DNA of 64,000 nucleotides, taken from positions 43,029-107,028 of the forward strand of contig JAWRHV010000026.1 in NCBI GenBank assembly GCA_040266995.1, written 5' to 3'. The DNA is from UBA4312 sp040266995. GTDB taxonomy: Bacteria; Bacillota_I; Bacilli_A; Erysipelotrichales; Erysipelotrichaceae. This document shows positions 41,514 through 49,093 of this stretch, in pieces. Each line of letters begins with the position of its first letter. Positions within the stretch are counted from its first letter, which is position 1. Under the pieces are notes generated by a model. It was not told the DNA's origin. It saw nothing but the letters and a program-made list of their open reading frames with translations, and searched no databases. The position numbers and the translations under genes were made by a program.

Positions 41514-42350
41514 TTAAATATCCTCCTCATCATCAAAATCGTCAGATCCACCGGATCCTCCGTTAACTTTAGCCATTGTTAACTGGTAGTTTACCAATGC
41601 GAATGCTGCACCAACAGCTGTAGCTGCTAATAAAGTCAATCCCATAGAAGCTGCCAGAGCGAAACCGAATAAGAAGTAAATCAGGTCAGTCATCTTAGAA
41701 ACTACAGATTTCAACAAGATTGCGATACCTACTGCCGGTAATAAAGAACCAACTGTCAGGATAGCTTTGATGTACCATACATCTGTGTTCAAGTTCTGGA
41801 ATACCTGTTCTACAGCTCCTGCACCAAAGTAACATAATAAAGTACAAGGCAAGAATGACAATACGAAGTGTGAAATTAAAGGTAGAATTACATCCACAGT
41901 TCCTAAGCAGTCAATATTACCTTTTTCCAACTGAGCCCAGCCCCAATGCTGCCAGATCAGGTTCATCATAGCTGTTCCGTAGAACAATGTGATACCGATA
42001 ACACCAGTCATTGCAGAAATACTGGAAGCTAAACCTTGTGCTTCAGGTCCACTGAAGTCCATACCTGCTGCTTTAGCACCTACATATGCCAATGGAATAC
42101 CAATGTAGGAAACGGCACGTAAGTCAGATGCAACGGTTCCACCTGGAGTAACCAGGGCGATCCACATTACCTGCATAGGGATAGCGACCTGGATAACACC
42201 AGATACGTCACCCATTACGATACCAACTAATAAACCGGCAACCAATGGACGGTTCATAGTATAGTTACCTACTGTAGTACCCAAACATGCAATAGTAGAA
42301 GCAGCGCACATACTAAGAATACCAATTAAAATTGCTTGAAATAAACTCAT
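41514..42350 (-). CDS. PTS mannose-family IIC component
   Basis: The 278-residue protein has seven or more helices, with the EIIC segments CLGTTVGNYTMNRPLVAGLLVG, GDVSGVIQVAIPMQVMWIALV and PGGTVASD. It is the sugar-translocating subunit that works with IID. An acidic tail (GGSDDFDDEEDI) ends the protein. A 61-nt gap separates it from IIB. Confidence 0.94.
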   Translation of the reverse strand: MSLFQAILIGILSMCAASTIACLGTTVGNYTMNRPLVAGLLVGIVMGDVSGVIQVAIPMQVMWIALVTPGGTVASDLRAVSYIGIPLAYVGAKAAGMDFSGPEAQGLASSISAMTGVIGITLFYGTAMMNLIWQHWGWAQLEKGNIDCLGTVDVILPLISHFVLSFLPCTLLCYFGAGAVEQVFQNLNTDVWYIKAILTVGSLLPAVGIAILLKSVVSKMTDLIYFLFGFALAASMGLTLLAATAVGAAFALVNYQLTMAKVNGGSGGSDDFDDEEDI

Positions 42351-42411
42351 ACACTCTCTCTCCTTTTGCTATAAGTTTGATATATCCTCATTCAAATACT
42401 ATATCTACCTC

Positions 42412-42903
42412 TTAGTATCCGAATTTAGATCTAAATTTGTCCCAAGTACCGATGGAAGTTTCGCGTACCAATGCAAATTCAACTGTATAACCCTTCTGGG
42501 AAATAGCTTCTAATGCATCTGCTTCTTCCTGAGTGATACTTTGGTTGTTTCCTAATTTTGTAGCACCCGGACGGTCATTACATGGTCCGATGATCAATGT
42601 CTTAACATCATTAGGAACAAATCCATCATCAACAAGAATCTGTTTCATATCGATAGGATTCTTAGTGATCAAGAAATAGTTTTTCTTGGAATCTTTAACA
42701 GTTTGGCATTTTTCCAACCAGTGTTCGTGAGTCCAAACAAACACTTTCTTATCTGTACTTGCCTTAAAAGATTTTGCCAATACTGGTGTAGTAGCTGCTT
42801 TGTCGTTTACAGCAACGATTCCGTCGCAAGGGAATTCTTTAGACCATCTGGTAACGATCTGTCCGTGGATGATACGGTCATCAACACGCATAAAAGTAAT
42901 CAT
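42412..42903 (-). CDS. PTS mannose-family IIB component
   Basis: The 163-residue cytoplasmic protein starts MITFMRVDDRIIHGQI; His13 in DDRIIHGQ is the phosphorylated residue that receives phosphate from IIA and passes it to the sugar. Length is typical of a stand-alone IIB. A hairpin (GCTTTAACGC with GCGTAAGC, 42932-42953) lies in the gap after IIA and may tune message stability. Confidence 0.94.
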   Translation of the reverse strand: MITFMRVDDRIIHGQIVTRWSKEFPCDGIVAVNDKAATTPVLAKSFKASTDKKVFVWTHEHWLEKCQTVKDSKKNYFLITKNPIDMKQILVDDGFVPNDVKTLIIGPCNDRPGATKLGNNQSITQEEADALEAISQKGYTVEFALVRETSIGTWDKFRSKFGY

Positions 42904-42962
42904 ATTATTTTTCCTCCTCTAATAGATGTATGCTTACGCTCTTGCGTTAAAGCCTTTTATTA

Positions 42963-43394
42963 TTATAAATCGTCGTCTTCGTCGTCGTCTGAAGCCACTT
43001 CAAATTCAACTAAGCCGTTACGTCCTTCGCTTAATAATGTTTCTTTTAAAACATTCAGATCATCAAAGTTATCTTTCATCAAGACAGCTGTGATGGCCAA
43101 TGGCATATTCATACCGGCGATAACCAGCGTGTTACCTAACTGTCCTTTTTCGCTTAACACGTTCAGTGCGTTAGTGAAAGGAGATCCGCTAAGAATATCA
43201 GCTAATAGAATAATCTGATCGTCTTCTTTAATGTCTTTTACTAATTCTTTAAAATTTTCTGCAAACTGATCTGCGCTCATTCCGTCTTTTAAGCTTGTGC
43301 TTAAAACATCAGCACGATCGCCTGTCATCATTTTGACAGCAGAATGCAAGCCAGGGGCAAACTCGCCGTGGCTAACCATAACAACGTATTTCAT
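42963..43394 (-). CDS. PTS mannose-family IIA component
   Basis: The 143-residue protein starts MKYVVMVSHGEFAPGLHSAV; His9 is the site phosphorylated by HPr. LLADILSGSPFTNAL is the conserved second motif. The tail is very acidic (ASDDDEDDDL). I chose the ATG at 43394 (GGAGG 7 nt before) over a frame from 43415. IIA-IIB-IIC-IID is the standard order. The exact sugar is not determined; nagA about 1.2 kb upstream suggests amino sugars or mannose. Confidence 0.94.
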   Translation of the reverse strand: MKYVVMVSHGEFAPGLHSAVKMMTGDRADVLSTSLKDGMSADQFAENFKELVKDIKEDDQIILLADILSGSPFTNALNVLSEKGQLGNTLVIAGMNMPLAITAVLMKDNFDDLNVLKETLLSEGRNGLVEFEVASDDDEDDDL

Positions 43395-43424
43395 TATGTT
43401 TCCTCCATTTATCAACTACCTAAA

Positions 43425-43453
43425 ATTATACTCAAGACTAAAAGCGTTTTCAA
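43425..43453 (-). promoter_or_regulatory. PTS operon promoter overlapped by a cre-like CcpA box
   Basis: On the minus strand TTGAAA (43448-43453) and TATAAT (43425-43430) are exactly 17 nt apart. The cre-like sequence TGAAAACGCTTTTA (43439-43452) covers the -35 and spacer and differs from TGWAANCGNTNWCA at one fixed base. Binding there would block RNA polymerase. Confidence 0.7.
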
Positions 43454-43551
43454 GTCTTGTACACATATTTTCACATAATTAGATAGAAGTAGTTAACATT
43501 TATTTATATATGCTGTTATATACCGTTACAGAAAGGTTCTATAGGCTAAAT

Positions 43552-43581
43552 AAAAAACGAAACGCAATATTTCGTTTTTCG
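43552..43581 (-). terminator. Terminator after the nagA-linked hypothetical gene
   Basis: AAACGAAA pairs with TTTCGTTT across a short loop on the minus strand, followed by T-rich sequence. It separates the nagA region from the PTS promoter. Confidence 0.8.
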
Positions 43582-43586
43582 GTATT

Positions 43587-43985
43587 CTAGAATATAGCTC
43601 TCAGTAACAAAAAGAGTACAACAAAGACCAACGGGATGATGATGATCATGGAATATCCCTTCAGGAAATTCTTTTCAATTTCCTTGAACTTCACATCATC
43701 ATAGTAATATTTTTCATCCTCTGTTTGTACAACAACACCCTGTTCAATCAGATTTGCCAACGTAAAAGCCAATGTCGTCGTAGATAGCTTTACGTTTTTA
43801 AAATCCGCAATAGGGATTGCTGTTTTCTCTGAAACCGCATTATGCTTTTTCAGATTCTGTACAACCAGTGACGTTGCTGTCCCTTCGGCTGTTTTCTTCT
43901 TCTTTTTCTTTCCAAACAAAGAGGAAATAATGGTATCCGGTGCTTCCGTGTTCAGATCCTGGTTTTGTTTTGTGTCTTTCGGCAT
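43587..43985 (-). CDS. Hypothetical protein, possible winged-helix with C-terminal membrane anchor
   Basis: The 132-residue product has a basic linker (FGKKKKKKTAEG), a helical and beta segment that could be a winged helix (SLVVQNLKKHNAVSEKTAIP, TLANLIEQGVVVQTEDEKYYY), and one C-terminal membrane helix (MIIIIPLVFVVLFLLL). I do not recognise the family. It begins 11 nt after the membrane protein gene upstream, so the two are likely co-transcribed. A terminator follows directly. Confidence 0.65.
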   Translation of the reverse strand: MPKDTKQNQDLNTEAPDTIISSLFGKKKKKKTAEGTATSLVVQNLKKHNAVSEKTAIPIADFKNVKLSTTTLAFTLANLIEQGVVVQTEDEKYYYDDVKFKEIEKNFLKGYSMIIIIPLVFVVLFLLLRAIF

Positions 43986-43996
43986 AGTTAAAACCC

Positions 43997-44545
43997 CTAT
44001 TTTTTCTTATTCTTTTTCCGCTGTTCCTTCCAGGCTTTTTCCCTTGCCCGGATTTCCTGCGCCATTTTGGCGGAAACAATAAAATCGCCCTTGTTTCCCC
44101 AAACGATCTTGACATTTTTCATCAAGCTTTTCTGGATCTCATAATCCGTAATCATGCGGAAACGATAATACGTATCCACAAAGAATAAACCTTCTTCTGT
44201 AAACCACATACGCTGTCTGACATAGGACTCAAAAATCAGTCCCACAAACACGATCCCCAGCGAAATATATGCCAGTTTATAGTAGAAAAGCTGATCTTGC
44301 GCCACGCCAAAACGATCGGTCGTGAAATACAGAACCACACATAGCAGACAGAGCACAATGGCTACCGACATTCCGGATTTACTTCTGTCAAAAAGCTCGG
44401 CATGTGGAAAACGATTTTGGAATTCCTCCAGCTTCTGTCGATGTGTCATCAATAGTTTTATACTTTTAAAAGTTGAATATCCAGTGTATCCAATGAATAA
44501 AGCAGCTATTGCCCATTGGATGATCGTATTGTTCATCATATGCAT
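43997..44545 (-). CDS. Membrane protein of unknown function, paralogue of the 46204-46743 product
   Basis: The 182-residue product has three membrane helices (about 8-28, 58-76 and 88-107), then a cytosolic domain with QRMWFTEEGLFFVDTYYRF. The same layout and the words AQDQ/AEDQ, RMWFT and GLFF/GFFF recur in the plus-strand gene at 46204, so the two are paralogues. It lies 35 nt after nagA, and a TTGCTA/TATAAT pair (44567-44594) could be its own promoter. ATG 44545 and ATG 44539 are both possible starts. Function unknown. Confidence 0.7.
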   Translation of the reverse strand: MHMMNNTIIQWAIAALFIGYTGYSTFKSIKLLMTHRQKLEEFQNRFPHAELFDRSKSGMSVAIVLCLLCVVLYFTTDRFGVAQDQLFYYKLAYISLGIVFVGLIFESYVRQRMWFTEEGLFFVDTYYRFRMITDYEIQKSLMKNVKIVWGNKGDFIVSAKMAQEIRAREKAWKEQRKKNKKK

Positions 44546-44580
44546 TCTCTCTCTTTAACAAGGTGTATTATAACACGTTT

Positions 44581-45726
44581 TTAAGTTCTAGCAACCCGTT
44601 TCCCCCGTGCAAAGACGTCAAAAACGGAGTAATCCTCATTCAGAACGACGATATCGGCATCCTTTCCGGCCTGCAGCGTTCCCTTGCGGTCATCCACCTT
44701 CAACATTCTGGCCGGATTGATGGTACAGGCATTGATCGCTGTCTGCCAAGGAACCTGCGCTTTTTCCACGAGCACGCGCAGCCCCTCGTTGACCTTCAGC
44801 GTGGAGCCTGCCAGATTTCCTGCTTCGACCAGATGGGCGCTGCCATCTTCATGCAGTTCGATCAGATTGCCGCCGAACAACGTCCTTGTTCCGACCGGTA
44901 ATCCCTTAACTTTTAAGGAATCCGTGATCATAACTCCATAATCCGGTCCTTTCGCCGTGAAATAGTCGTTTAATGCTTCCGGTGTTGAGTGATTGCCATC
45001 GCAGATCATCTCGCCGTATACATTACGAAAACGCATGGCTGCCCCTACCAGACCAGGATCTCTATGATGGAACTTGGTCATACCGTTAAATACATGTGTC
45101 ATACTACCGGCTCCATTGGCTATCGCCAGTTTCGCTTGTTCATAGGTAGCCGAAGAGTGCCCTTGGCTGACCACGATCCCATGCTGGACACAATACTTGG
45201 TCAACGCAAAATCCTCATCGTGCTCGCAGGCGACGGTAATGATCTTGATCAGATGATGGCTGGCTTCATAATATCTTTTAAACTGTTCCACATCCGGTTT
45301 GACACAGTACTGCTCAGGCTGTGCACCCTTATATTCCTGATCCAGGTACGGGCCTTCAAAGTGTATACCTAATATCTCGGCCCCGTTATAGCCTTCCTGG
45401 ACAACTTGGGCTACATTGGCCACGGCCGCCGTCAATACACTTTCACTTTGGGTGATCGTTGTCGGCAAAATCCCGGTCACCCCTTCTTGAACAATGTTCT
45501 TGACCCAGTTTCGCAATCCTTCCGGTTGGGCATCATTGGTATCAAACCCGTATGCTCCATGGGTATGGCAGTCGATAAAGCCGGGAACGATCCGCAGATT
45601 TCCATAATCCTTGTCCACTTTTTTTGTTCCATATGGATAGACGGCCACAATCTTCTCTCCTTCAATCTCCAGTTGTGCCTCCATCCATGTATTTACGATC
45701 CAAACACGTTTACTTTGCAGTAGCAT
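44581..45726 (-). CDS. nagA: N-acetylglucosamine-6-phosphate deacetylase
   Basis: The 381-residue amidohydrolase has VPGFIDCHTHG, a HFEGPYLDQEYKGAQ metal and substrate motif, VSQGHSSA, MTHVFNGM, ICDGNHS and the catalytic Asp in VMITDSL. It deacetylates GlcNAc-6-phosphate to glucosamine-6-phosphate and acetate, joining amino-sugar breakdown (via NanE or a PTS) to glycolysis and wall synthesis. It overlaps a thioesterase gene upstream by 17 nt. No nagB is in the window. Confidence 0.93.
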   Translation of the reverse strand: MLLQSKRVWIVNTWMEAQLEIEGEKIVAVYPYGTKKVDKDYGNLRIVPGFIDCHTHGAYGFDTNDAQPEGLRNWVKNIVQEGVTGILPTTITQSESVLTAAVANVAQVVQEGYNGAEILGIHFEGPYLDQEYKGAQPEQYCVKPDVEQFKRYYEASHHLIKIITVACEHDEDFALTKYCVQHGIVVSQGHSSATYEQAKLAIANGAGSMTHVFNGMTKFHHRDPGLVGAAMRFRNVYGEMICDGNHSTPEALNDYFTAKGPDYGVMITDSLKVKGLPVGTRTLFGGNLIELHEDGSAHLVEAGNLAGSTLKVNEGLRVLVEKAQVPWQTAINACTINPARMLKVDDRKGTLQAGKDADIVVLNEDYSVFDVFARGKRVART

Positions 45727-46123
45727 CTTCTTCCCTCTTTTCTTTAATAAAATACATCGTCATTGTCGCTCTGGACGTCAATGTTTTGTCTTCATCAAAT
45801 ATATTCACATGAAACACCCCTACGGAATGCCCCATCGATACAAGTTCGGAACGGCTGTATATCACAGATCCTGTAGCCGGATGAACAAAGTGGATATCCC
45901 CATCCAGCGTGACACACTTTCTTCCATTAGCCATGCATTGTATACCGGCTGTCGTATCTGCCAAAGCGAATAAGGAACCCCCATGTACATTACCGTAGAT
46001 ATTTCGTATGGCATTGGTCACCCGCAGTTCCATACACACATGATCTTCCTTTACCTCCAGTACCCTCATATTGTTCTTTACCAAATATTCCGATGTGTTG
46101 AATTGATTTTCCAATGATCTCAT
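45710..46123 (-). CDS. PaaI-type hotdog thioesterase
   Basis: The 137-residue protein has the hotdog signature IYGNVHGGSLFALADTTAG, with the catalytic-site Asn/His-Gly-Gly and the Asp on the central helix. The family hydrolyses acyl- or aroyl-CoA esters; the substrate here is unknown. The gene overlaps nagA by 17 nt, an odd pairing with no obvious metabolic reason. An AGGAG lies about 12 nt before the ATG at 46123. Confidence 0.85.
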   Translation of the reverse strand: MRSLENQFNTSEYLVKNNMRVLEVKEDHVCMELRVTNAIRNIYGNVHGGSLFALADTTAGIQCMANGRKCVTLDGDIHFVHPATGSVIYSRSELVSMGHSVGVFHVNIFDEDKTLTSRATMTMYFIKEKREEDATAK

Positions 46124-46203
46124 TCTCTCATTTTTCTCCTAATTATTACTATTCTAACATAATTTAATGCTATAATAGTATCCATATAACGGAGGGATAT
46201 CTT

Positions 46204-46743
46204 ATGTTTGGAAATCATGTTGTAGGATGGATCATCGTTGGAATACTCGTTGTATATGCGCTGTATTCTATCTATCATTCCATTACAATTTATATTACCC
46301 ACACCAAAGCTTTGAAAGCGTTCAAATCAAATCATACAGTCATCGAGGTTTTTGATGAATCACGACGATGGATCATCCTATCTATTATTATGATATTGGT
46401 TTGTGTGTATATCAGCTTCAATTTAAACACGGTACGAATCGCTGAGGACCAGCATCTGATGTATCGTTGTGCTTATTTAACCATCGCATTGATCTTTGTG
46501 ACTATTCTAATCAATTCGCTGGCCGGAAAACGTATGTGGTTTACCGATACTGGCTTCTTCTTCGGCGATCGTTTCTTTAAATATACGGATATTGCCAAAA
46601 GAGAACCGATTGGCGGTGTCGGAAGCATCAGTTTAAGGATCGTTATGAAGAACAATTTTGCCATCAGTGTCACTAAGTCACAAAACGATAAAATTGAAAG
46701 TATGATTCGAACAGTGAATTATAAAAAGAAACACAATAAGTAG
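46204..46743 (+). CDS. Membrane protein of unknown function, paralogue of the 43997-44545 product
   Basis: The 179-residue product has helices near 8-28, 58-76 and 86-104, and a cytosolic tail with KRMWFTDTGFFFGDRFFKY. It shares layout and motifs with the protein encoded at 43997-44545, although the genes point in opposite directions. GGAGGG precedes the ATG, and a TATAAT-like box lies near 46172. Function unknown. Confidence 0.7.
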   Translation: MFGNHVVGWIIVGILVVYALYSIYHSITIYITHTKALKAFKSNHTVIEVFDESRRWIILSIIMILVCVYISFNLNTVRIAEDQHLMYRCAYLTIALIFVTILINSLAGKRMWFTDTGFFFGDRFFKYTDIAKREPIGGVGSISLRIVMKNNFAISVTKSQNDKIESMIRTVNYKKKHNK

Positions 46744-46873
46744 AATAACTGTCGGATAATCACAAATTTTCACATTATCTCTACATAAAAGTACTACTAT
46801 TTTCATATATTATACTAGTGAGCTTAGTAAATAGCTCGCTTCATAATCAAATTCCCTTTCTTAAAACTTTCTT

Positions 46874-46909
46874 GAAAAAACCGGTACAAAATGTATCGGT
46901 TTTTTCTTT
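46874..46909 (+). terminator. Terminator with possible short upstream RNA
   Basis: AAAAAACCGGTAC pairs with GTATCGGTTTTTT (one G-U pair) across AAAAT, with a T run. It lies 131 nt after the membrane protein stop and may end that message. A TATACT near 46810 and a small GAGCT/AGCTC stem just after it leave open a separate ~100-nt RNA. Confidence 0.8.
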
Positions 46910-46955
46910 ATATAAAGCCTGTAGCTTTCTAACACCGCCTAATAAGAACTGTCTA

Positions 46956-46975
46956 TTGGCAACACGTTGGCAACA
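46956..46975. repeat. Direct repeat TTGGCAACA, two copies 2 bp apart
   Basis: TTGGCAACA occurs at 46956-46964 and again at 46967-46975 (period 11). It lies in a non-coding gap. No integrase is present to support an attachment site. Confidence 0.5.
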
Positions 46976-46995
46976 ATATCCATAAGATCCACACA

Positions 46996-47021
46996 GAAAA
47001 AGCCGGCATCTTGCCGACTAT
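46996..47021 (-). terminator. Terminator of the metA-patatin unit
   Basis: On the minus strand AGTCGGCA pairs with TGCCGGCT around AGA, followed by TTTTTC. It overlaps the stop of the 52-residue membrane protein gene. Confidence 0.85.
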
Positions 47022-47176
47022 AGTCTGTTTTTATAATTTGTCCAATGTATATAACCGATGACCAGCCATACCAGACCCAGTATCAGCTGAATCACATTTG
47101 AACCAGCCAGATACGATACGAAAAAGCATCCGGCTGCCACAAAAGACAGGATCATCGCAAGCTTATTCCGATTCAT
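47018..47176 (-). CDS. 52-residue small membrane protein coupled to the patatin gene
   Basis: A 52-codon frame starts at an ATG inside the last codons of the patatin gene (14-nt overlap), with AAGGGA about 7 nt upstream. The product has two hydrophobic helices (LAMILSFVAAGCFFVSYLAG and LILGLVWLVIGYIHW) and a basic tail. It ends directly at a terminator, as a real last gene would. I do not know its function. Confidence 0.7.
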   Translation of the reverse strand: MNRNKLAMILSFVAAGCFFVSYLAGSNVIQLILGLVWLVIGYIHWTNYKNRL

Positions 47177-48017
47177 TCAAATATCCCTTGATTCTTTCAA
47201 TCTCTTCCTGACCAACCTCACGGCCCAGCTGATATACACGTTCTATCTCCTTAGGATCGTGCTCGGTCGGAGCAATATTCAAAGCTTCCTTCGGACGGAC
47301 CACCAGAATGTCGCCCTCCTGTTCCTGTTGCCGTATATAGTCCAGAGTTTCATTATACTCTTTATAACGGTTGGCCAGCCTTTCTACCATCTTCGGATAT
47401 TTTCGCAAGCCCACCTTTACAATGTCCAAATGCTTTTGTGGCTCTTTCCGATACGTTTCGGGCTGTGTCAGAACCACTACATTTTTGTCATAACCGCTCT
47501 TTTGGAAAAAGCGGATCGGGATGGAGTCCGAAACGCCTCCATCATATAAGTAATGACCATCGATGAAAACCGGTCTGGCAAACAGGGGAATGGAAGCCGA
47601 TCCCCGGATCCATTCAAGATCTTCATCGGTTCCGTTGGCACAGTTGTGATACAAAGCATGTCCTGTTACGGCATCGGTTGCCACACAATAGAATTGCATC
47701 GGATTGTTCTGATATGTTTCCACATCAAACACATCCAGTTTCTTTGGCAACGTGTGATAACAAAACTTCCCTCCGTACATATCTCCGGTCAGCAGTAACG
47801 AGCGATAGCTGTTATACCGCCAGTCCTTGCAGAACCGTTTGTTGTAGCGAAAAGCACGGCCTCTCTGTTCCGATTTATAGTTACATCCGAAACAAGCGCC
47901 GGCGGATACACCGACAGCTCCATCAAAGATAAGACCTTGCTCCATCATGACATCTAATACACCGGCGCTAAATAATCCTCGAAGAGCGCCACCTTCTAAT
48001 ACTAATCCTTTTTTCAT
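47163..48017 (-). CDS. Patatin-like phospholipase
   Basis: The 284-residue protein has the oxyanion GGALRG, the nucleophile elbow GVSAG (Ser38) and the catalytic Asp in YDGGVSD. This is the Ser-Asp dyad of bacterial patatins, which cut acyl chains from phospholipids in the cytoplasm or at the inner membrane face. It has neither signal peptide nor helix. It follows metA after 3 nt, and a small membrane protein gene overlaps its end, so the three form one transcript. The link to methionine synthesis is unexplained. Confidence 0.88.
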   Translation of the reverse strand: MKKGLVLEGGALRGLFSAGVLDVMMEQGLIFDGAVGVSAGACFGCNYKSEQRGRAFRYNKRFCKDWRYNSYRSLLLTGDMYGGKFCYHTLPKKLDVFDVETYQNNPMQFYCVATDAVTGHALYHNCANGTDEDLEWIRGSASIPLFARPVFIDGHYLYDGGVSDSIPIRFFQKSGYDKNVVVLTQPETYRKEPQKHLDIVKVGLRKYPKMVERLANRYKEYNETLDYIRQQEQEGDILVVRPKEALNIAPTEHDPKEIERVYQLGREVGQEEIERIKGYLNESE

Positions 48018-48020
48018 ACT

Positions 48021-48998
48021 CTACTCTTTTGTGAATGCCTGGGCATACCCATGGGCATCTCGATTTCCTTGATATAATGAAACATCGGCTACCTTGCTTA
48101 CATCATATGGTGTTACCTGATATACATAGTTCAGCCAGTTTCTATACAATAAATTTGCATGCGAACGCCACGTTAATATCGGCCTGTTTTGAGGATTGTC
48201 ATTCGGAAAATAGTTTTCCGGTATATGGATTGGTTTATTGGCATTGACATCACGGAAGTATTCCTGCGCCAATGTTTCCACGCCATATTCAAAATGTCCC
48301 AACACAAAAATCTGCCGATAACCTTTTGTGGTGATAATATTACTGCCGGTCTTTTGCGACCTTGAAAGAACGACCAGCCGTTTTTCTTCTGCCAATGCTT
48401 TCTCATCGACGCATGTATGACGTGAATGCGGTGTGTTATGGATTTCATCAAATCCATTCGTTAAAAAATCATACTCGTCACACAGTTCCTGAGGAAAGAT
48501 TCCGAACATCTTTTCCGGCAATCCTTGTTTCTCGATGCCATAATGATAATACAGACCGGCCTGAGCGCCCCAACAGATATGCATTGTGGAAAATACATGG
48601 GTTTTCGACCATTCCATGATCTCTGTTAATTCCTTCCAATAATCCACTTCCTCAAAATCCAAATGCTCAACCGGTGCCCCGGTAATGATCATGGCATCAT
48701 AGTAACGATCCTTGAACGTGTCAAAGTAATCATAGAATTTGACCAGATGATCCTTGGATGTATTCTTGGATTCATGCGAACGTACTTTCATAAAATCAAT
48801 GGATACCTGTAATGGTGATTTACTGATCAGACGTAAAATCTGTGTTTCCGTTTCAATCTTTTTCGGCATCAGATTTAGGATAACGATATCCAGTGGACGG
48901 ATCTGCTGACGAAGCGCACTCGAATCCTCGATCGCAAAAATCTTTTCCCCTTCCAATATATTTTTAGCGGGTAAACCATTTGGAATAGTAATAGGCAC
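48021..48998 (-). CDS. metA: Homoserine O-acetyltransferase, MetA type
   Basis: The 325-residue protein is MetA-like, with the nucleophile Cys142 (HICWGAQ), His235 and Glu237 (LGHFEYG) of the catalytic triad. Residue 111 is Glu (GAPVEHLDFEEV). In this family Glu111 goes with acetyl-CoA use and Gly111 with succinyl-CoA use, so acetylation is expected (family knowledge). The start codon is a GTG at 48998, giving the usual MPITIPNGLPA N-terminus. A TATAAT at 49031-49036 suggests a leader of only about 25 nt, so no SAM riboswitch fits. It catalyses the first step of methionine synthesis from homoserine. Confidence 0.93.
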   Translation of the reverse strand: MPITIPNGLPAKNILEGEKIFAIEDSSALRQQIRPLDIVILNLMPKKIETETQILRLISKSPLQVSIDFMKVRSHESKNTSKDHLVKFYDYFDTFKDRYYDAMIITGAPVEHLDFEEVDYWKELTEIMEWSKTHVFSTMHICWGAQAGLYYHYGIEKQGLPEKMFGIFPQELCDEYDFLTNGFDEIHNTPHSRHTCVDEKALAEEKRLVVLSRSQKTGSNIITTKGYRQIFVLGHFEYGVETLAQEYFRDVNANKPIHIPENYFPNDNPQNRPILTWRSHANLLYRNWLNYVYQVTPYDVSKVADVSLYQGNRDAHGYAQAFTKE

Positions 48999-49048
48999 AA
49001 TATCACTTCTTTCTTAACAGTGTGTTAAACATTATAACGCAATTACAA

Positions 49049-49080
49049 GAAAAAGGTGACTATTTTCATCACCTTTTCTC
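49049..49080 (-). terminator. Terminator of the Ser/Thr kinase gene
   Basis: AAAAGGTGA pairs with TCACCTTTT across 9 nt, with a T run on the minus strand. Confidence 0.85.
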
Positions 49081-49093
49081 TATAAATATACTT

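Noticed and set aside
48999..49036. SAM riboswitch before metA
   Set aside because: The predicted leader is only about 25-35 nt, and no SAM-box motifs are present.
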